Shown here piece after piece: positions 62,431 to 64,000 of a stretch of 64,000 nt of DNA (the stretch's first letter is position 1; every line of letters starts with the position of its first letter). Both the position numbers and the translations under genes were made by a program. The DNA is from WVZH01 sp034430425 (lineage in GTDB: Bacteria; Chloroflexota; Anaerolineae; Anaerolineales; E44-bin32). A model generated the notes under the pieces. The model was not told the origin of the DNA. It saw nothing but the letters and a program-made list of their open reading frames with translations, and did not search any database. Location: the NCBI GenBank assembly GCA_034430425.1, contig DAOUEK010000032.1:1-64000 (forward strand). Direction: 5' to 3'.

Positions 62431-63960
62431 ATGCCACTGAATATCAGCCGTCGTGATTTTCTCAAGTTGGCTTCACTGCTTCCCCTGGCCACACCATGGG
62501 TAAGCGCTTCAAACCCGACTCCGCGAAATCGTCGGATAAACGACCGCGCTCCAAATGTGCTCATAGTGGTCTTCGATACACTCTCCGCCCTCGATCTCTC
62601 ACTCTACGGATTCCACCGACAGACGACGCCCCATCTGGCCCGTTTCGCCCAAAACGCCACGGTTTACCACGCGCATTATTCCAGTGGCAATTTCACTTCT
62701 CCGGGTACGGGATCGATTCTGACCGGTACTGCCCCCTTTACCCATCGTGCCATTAACATGCTTGGGTCAGTCGAGGAATCCTTCACGTCAAGGAATATTT
62801 TCAGCACATTTGATGATTACACACGAATTGGCTTCTCTCACAATCATCTCGCCAACCTCCTGTTGTACCAATTTCAAGCCCACCTTGACGAATTTATACT
62901 TCCGGATGAAGTCGCCATCGTGGATTTTAACTTCGCAGATGACTTATTTCCGAATGACTACAGCATTGCTTCCCAGAGTGAACGCCGCTACCTGAAAAAA
63001 CCAGGGGAAACCTCCAACTCTCTTTTCCTGCATTCACTCCTAATGTTATTGAAGGACATCGTGGATCGTTATACGTTGAAACAATTAAAGGAATCTTTTC
63101 CTCGCGGAATACCCGGTTTTCACGATATGGTCTATCCCCTCGAAGACACTATTACCTGGATCAGAGAACAACTGGTGAAGTGGCCACAACCCTTCATGGC
63201 ATATTTACACATGATGCCCCCGCATGACCCCTATTGCCCGCGTAAGGAGTTTGTGGACATTTTCCAGGACGGTTGGGAACCGATCCACAAGCCCAAGCAC
63301 ATGCTCTCGAACTCGATTTTTCCACCGGACGTACTCAATGTGCAGCACCAGTACTACAACGAATATATCGCCTACGTGGATTCCGAATTCGGCCGACTGC
63401 ATAACTTTATGCAGGAACATAATTATTACGAAAACACCATCGTGGTCTTTACCTCGGATCACGGGGAGATGTTCGAACGGCAGATCTTCAGACACGTCAC
63501 ACCCACACTCTATCAGCCAATCATTCGTGTGCCGCTGTTGATTTCAGTGCCCCAGCAGACATCTCGCCAGGACGTCTACACTCCGACGAGCTGCATCGAC
63601 CTGCTGCCCACACTGCTTCATCTGACCGGACATCCGATCCCAACATGGTGTGAGGGACTGGTGCTGCCCCCGTACACAACAGAAGATATCCCCAGCGAGC
63701 GGAGTATTTTCGCCCTCGAAGCGAAAGAGAATCCAAAAATGGCGCCTCTTAACAAAGCGACCGTAGCGATGATCAAGAATCCATTCAAAATGATTTATTA
63801 TCGTGGATATGAAACATACGACGGTGTTTTTGAATTATACAACCTGTACGATGATCCAGAAGAATTGGATAATCTCTACACAACACATCCGGAGATCGCT
63901 TCCGAACTGGAGCGTGAATTACTTGCCAAGATCGAGGAAAAGGACGCTCGCTATCGATAG
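62431..63960 (+). CDS. Tat-exported sulfatase-fold enzyme, cassette copy 3
   Basis: A 509-residue homologue of copies 1 and 2. Tat motif SRRDFLKL (Arg7-Arg8), metal Asp49 in FDTLSALD, LYGFHRQTTPHL, nucleophile region NFTSPGTGSILTG with Thr89, PHDPYCP, SDHGEMFER, and the C-terminal LEAKENPKMAPLNKATVAMIKN. It is complete. The window ends 40 bases later, so further copies beyond cannot be excluded. It starts seven bases after its membrane partner's stop. Confidence 0.85.
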   Translation: MPLNISRRDFLKLASLLPLATPWVSASNPTPRNRRINDRAPNVLIVVFDTLSALDLSLYGFHRQTTPHLARFAQNATVYHAHYSSGNFTSPGTGSILTGTAPFTHRAINMLGSVEESFTSRNIFSTFDDYTRIGFSHNHLANLLLYQFQAHLDEFILPDEVAIVDFNFADDLFPNDYSIASQSERRYLKKPGETSNSLFLHSLLMLLKDIVDRYTLKQLKESFPRGIPGFHDMVYPLEDTITWIREQLVKWPQPFMAYLHMMPPHDPYCPRKEFVDIFQDGWEPIHKPKHMLSNSIFPPDVLNVQHQYYNEYIAYVDSEFGRLHNFMQEHNYYENTIVVFTSDHGEMFERQIFRHVTPTLYQPIIRVPLLISVPQQTSRQDVYTPTSCIDLLPTLLHLTGHPIPTWCEGLVLPPYTTEDIPSERSIFALEAKENPKMAPLNKATVAMIKNPFKMIYYRGYETYDGVFELYNLYDDPEELDNLYTTHPEIASELERELLAKIEEKDARYR

Positions 63961-64000
63961 AAATGATCACATCTGAGGACCTGCATGACAAGCCGGTGAA

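Noticed and set aside
58133..63960. Annotation of the three Tat enzymes as sulfatases
   Set aside because: The formylglycine Cys/Ser and the following Arg are replaced in all copies, so sulfatase chemistry is not supported.

Overview
The window reads as a chromosomal segment of a bacterium of the phylum Chloroflexota, most likely class Anaerolineae. This is an inference from protein flavour: a complete System I cytochrome c maturation operon with a cysteine-type CcmE, a PyrF-PyrE fusion, bactofilin, zinc-ribbon membrane proteins, and many lipoproteins with Thr/Pro/Glu-rich linkers. No rRNA or marker gene is present to prove it. Genes are tightly packed on both strands. GTG and TTG starts are frequent and short stop/start overlaps are common.

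Layout. 1-2.5 kb: tail of an IS30-type transposase, then a GH10 xylanase lipoprotein with two CBM9-like modules. 2.5-10.7 kb: a PadR regulator divergent from cydA-cydB-cydD-cydC (cytochrome bd oxidase and its assembly exporter), then an MFS exporter. 10.7-14.3 kb (minus): HerA-type ATPase and a membrane-anchored phospholipase D-like protein. 14.4-19.5 kb (minus): pyrimidine operon pyrC-pyrB-pyrFE-pyrD plus a 56-residue membrane protein, behind a leader that looks like a transcription attenuator. 19.5-23.8 kb (minus): Fe-S PD-(D/E)XK nuclease, lipoprotein, MutS2. 23.9-27.6 kb (plus): small membrane protein, TauE/SafE-type transporter, tandem universal stress protein, two-subunit class I fumarase. 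27.6-36.8 kb (minus): ccmE-F-H-G-I-like, a lipoprotein, then ccmA-B-C-D. 37-39.8 kb (plus): RNase D, beta-CASP nuclease, tRNA-Ser. 39.9-43.1 kb: PepF, YchF, tRNA-Leu. 43.3-52.8 kb: two paralogous membrane proteins, then a minus-strand run of thioesterase, a GrdB-like selenoprotein with in-frame UGA, bactofilin, P1 peptidase, adenosine-specific kinase, DUF72 protein, CoaBC and two paralogous lipoproteins. 53.1-64 kb (plus): a metallopeptidase, a sulfotransferase-like protein, a small membrane protein, an alkaline-phosphatase-superfamily enzyme, then three tandem copies of a two-gene cassette (multi-pass membrane protein plus Tat-signal sulfatase-fold enzyme).

How it fits together. Cytochrome bd with CydDC and the Ccm operon point to a respiring cell able to use oxygen at low tension and to make c-type cytochromes. 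Xylanase, surface lipoproteins and exported sulfatase-fold enzymes suggest an organism that handles polysaccharide or envelope polymers outside the membrane. The most unusual parts are the triplicated membrane protein/Tat-enzyme array at the right end, whose enzymes carry Thr where sulfatases carry the formylglycine Cys; the UGA-containing GrdB-like gene with a hairpin just downstream of the UGA; the CAD-like dihydroorotase/aspartate carbamoyltransferase pair behind an attenuator; and a cysteine-type CcmE kept together with CcmG and CcmH.
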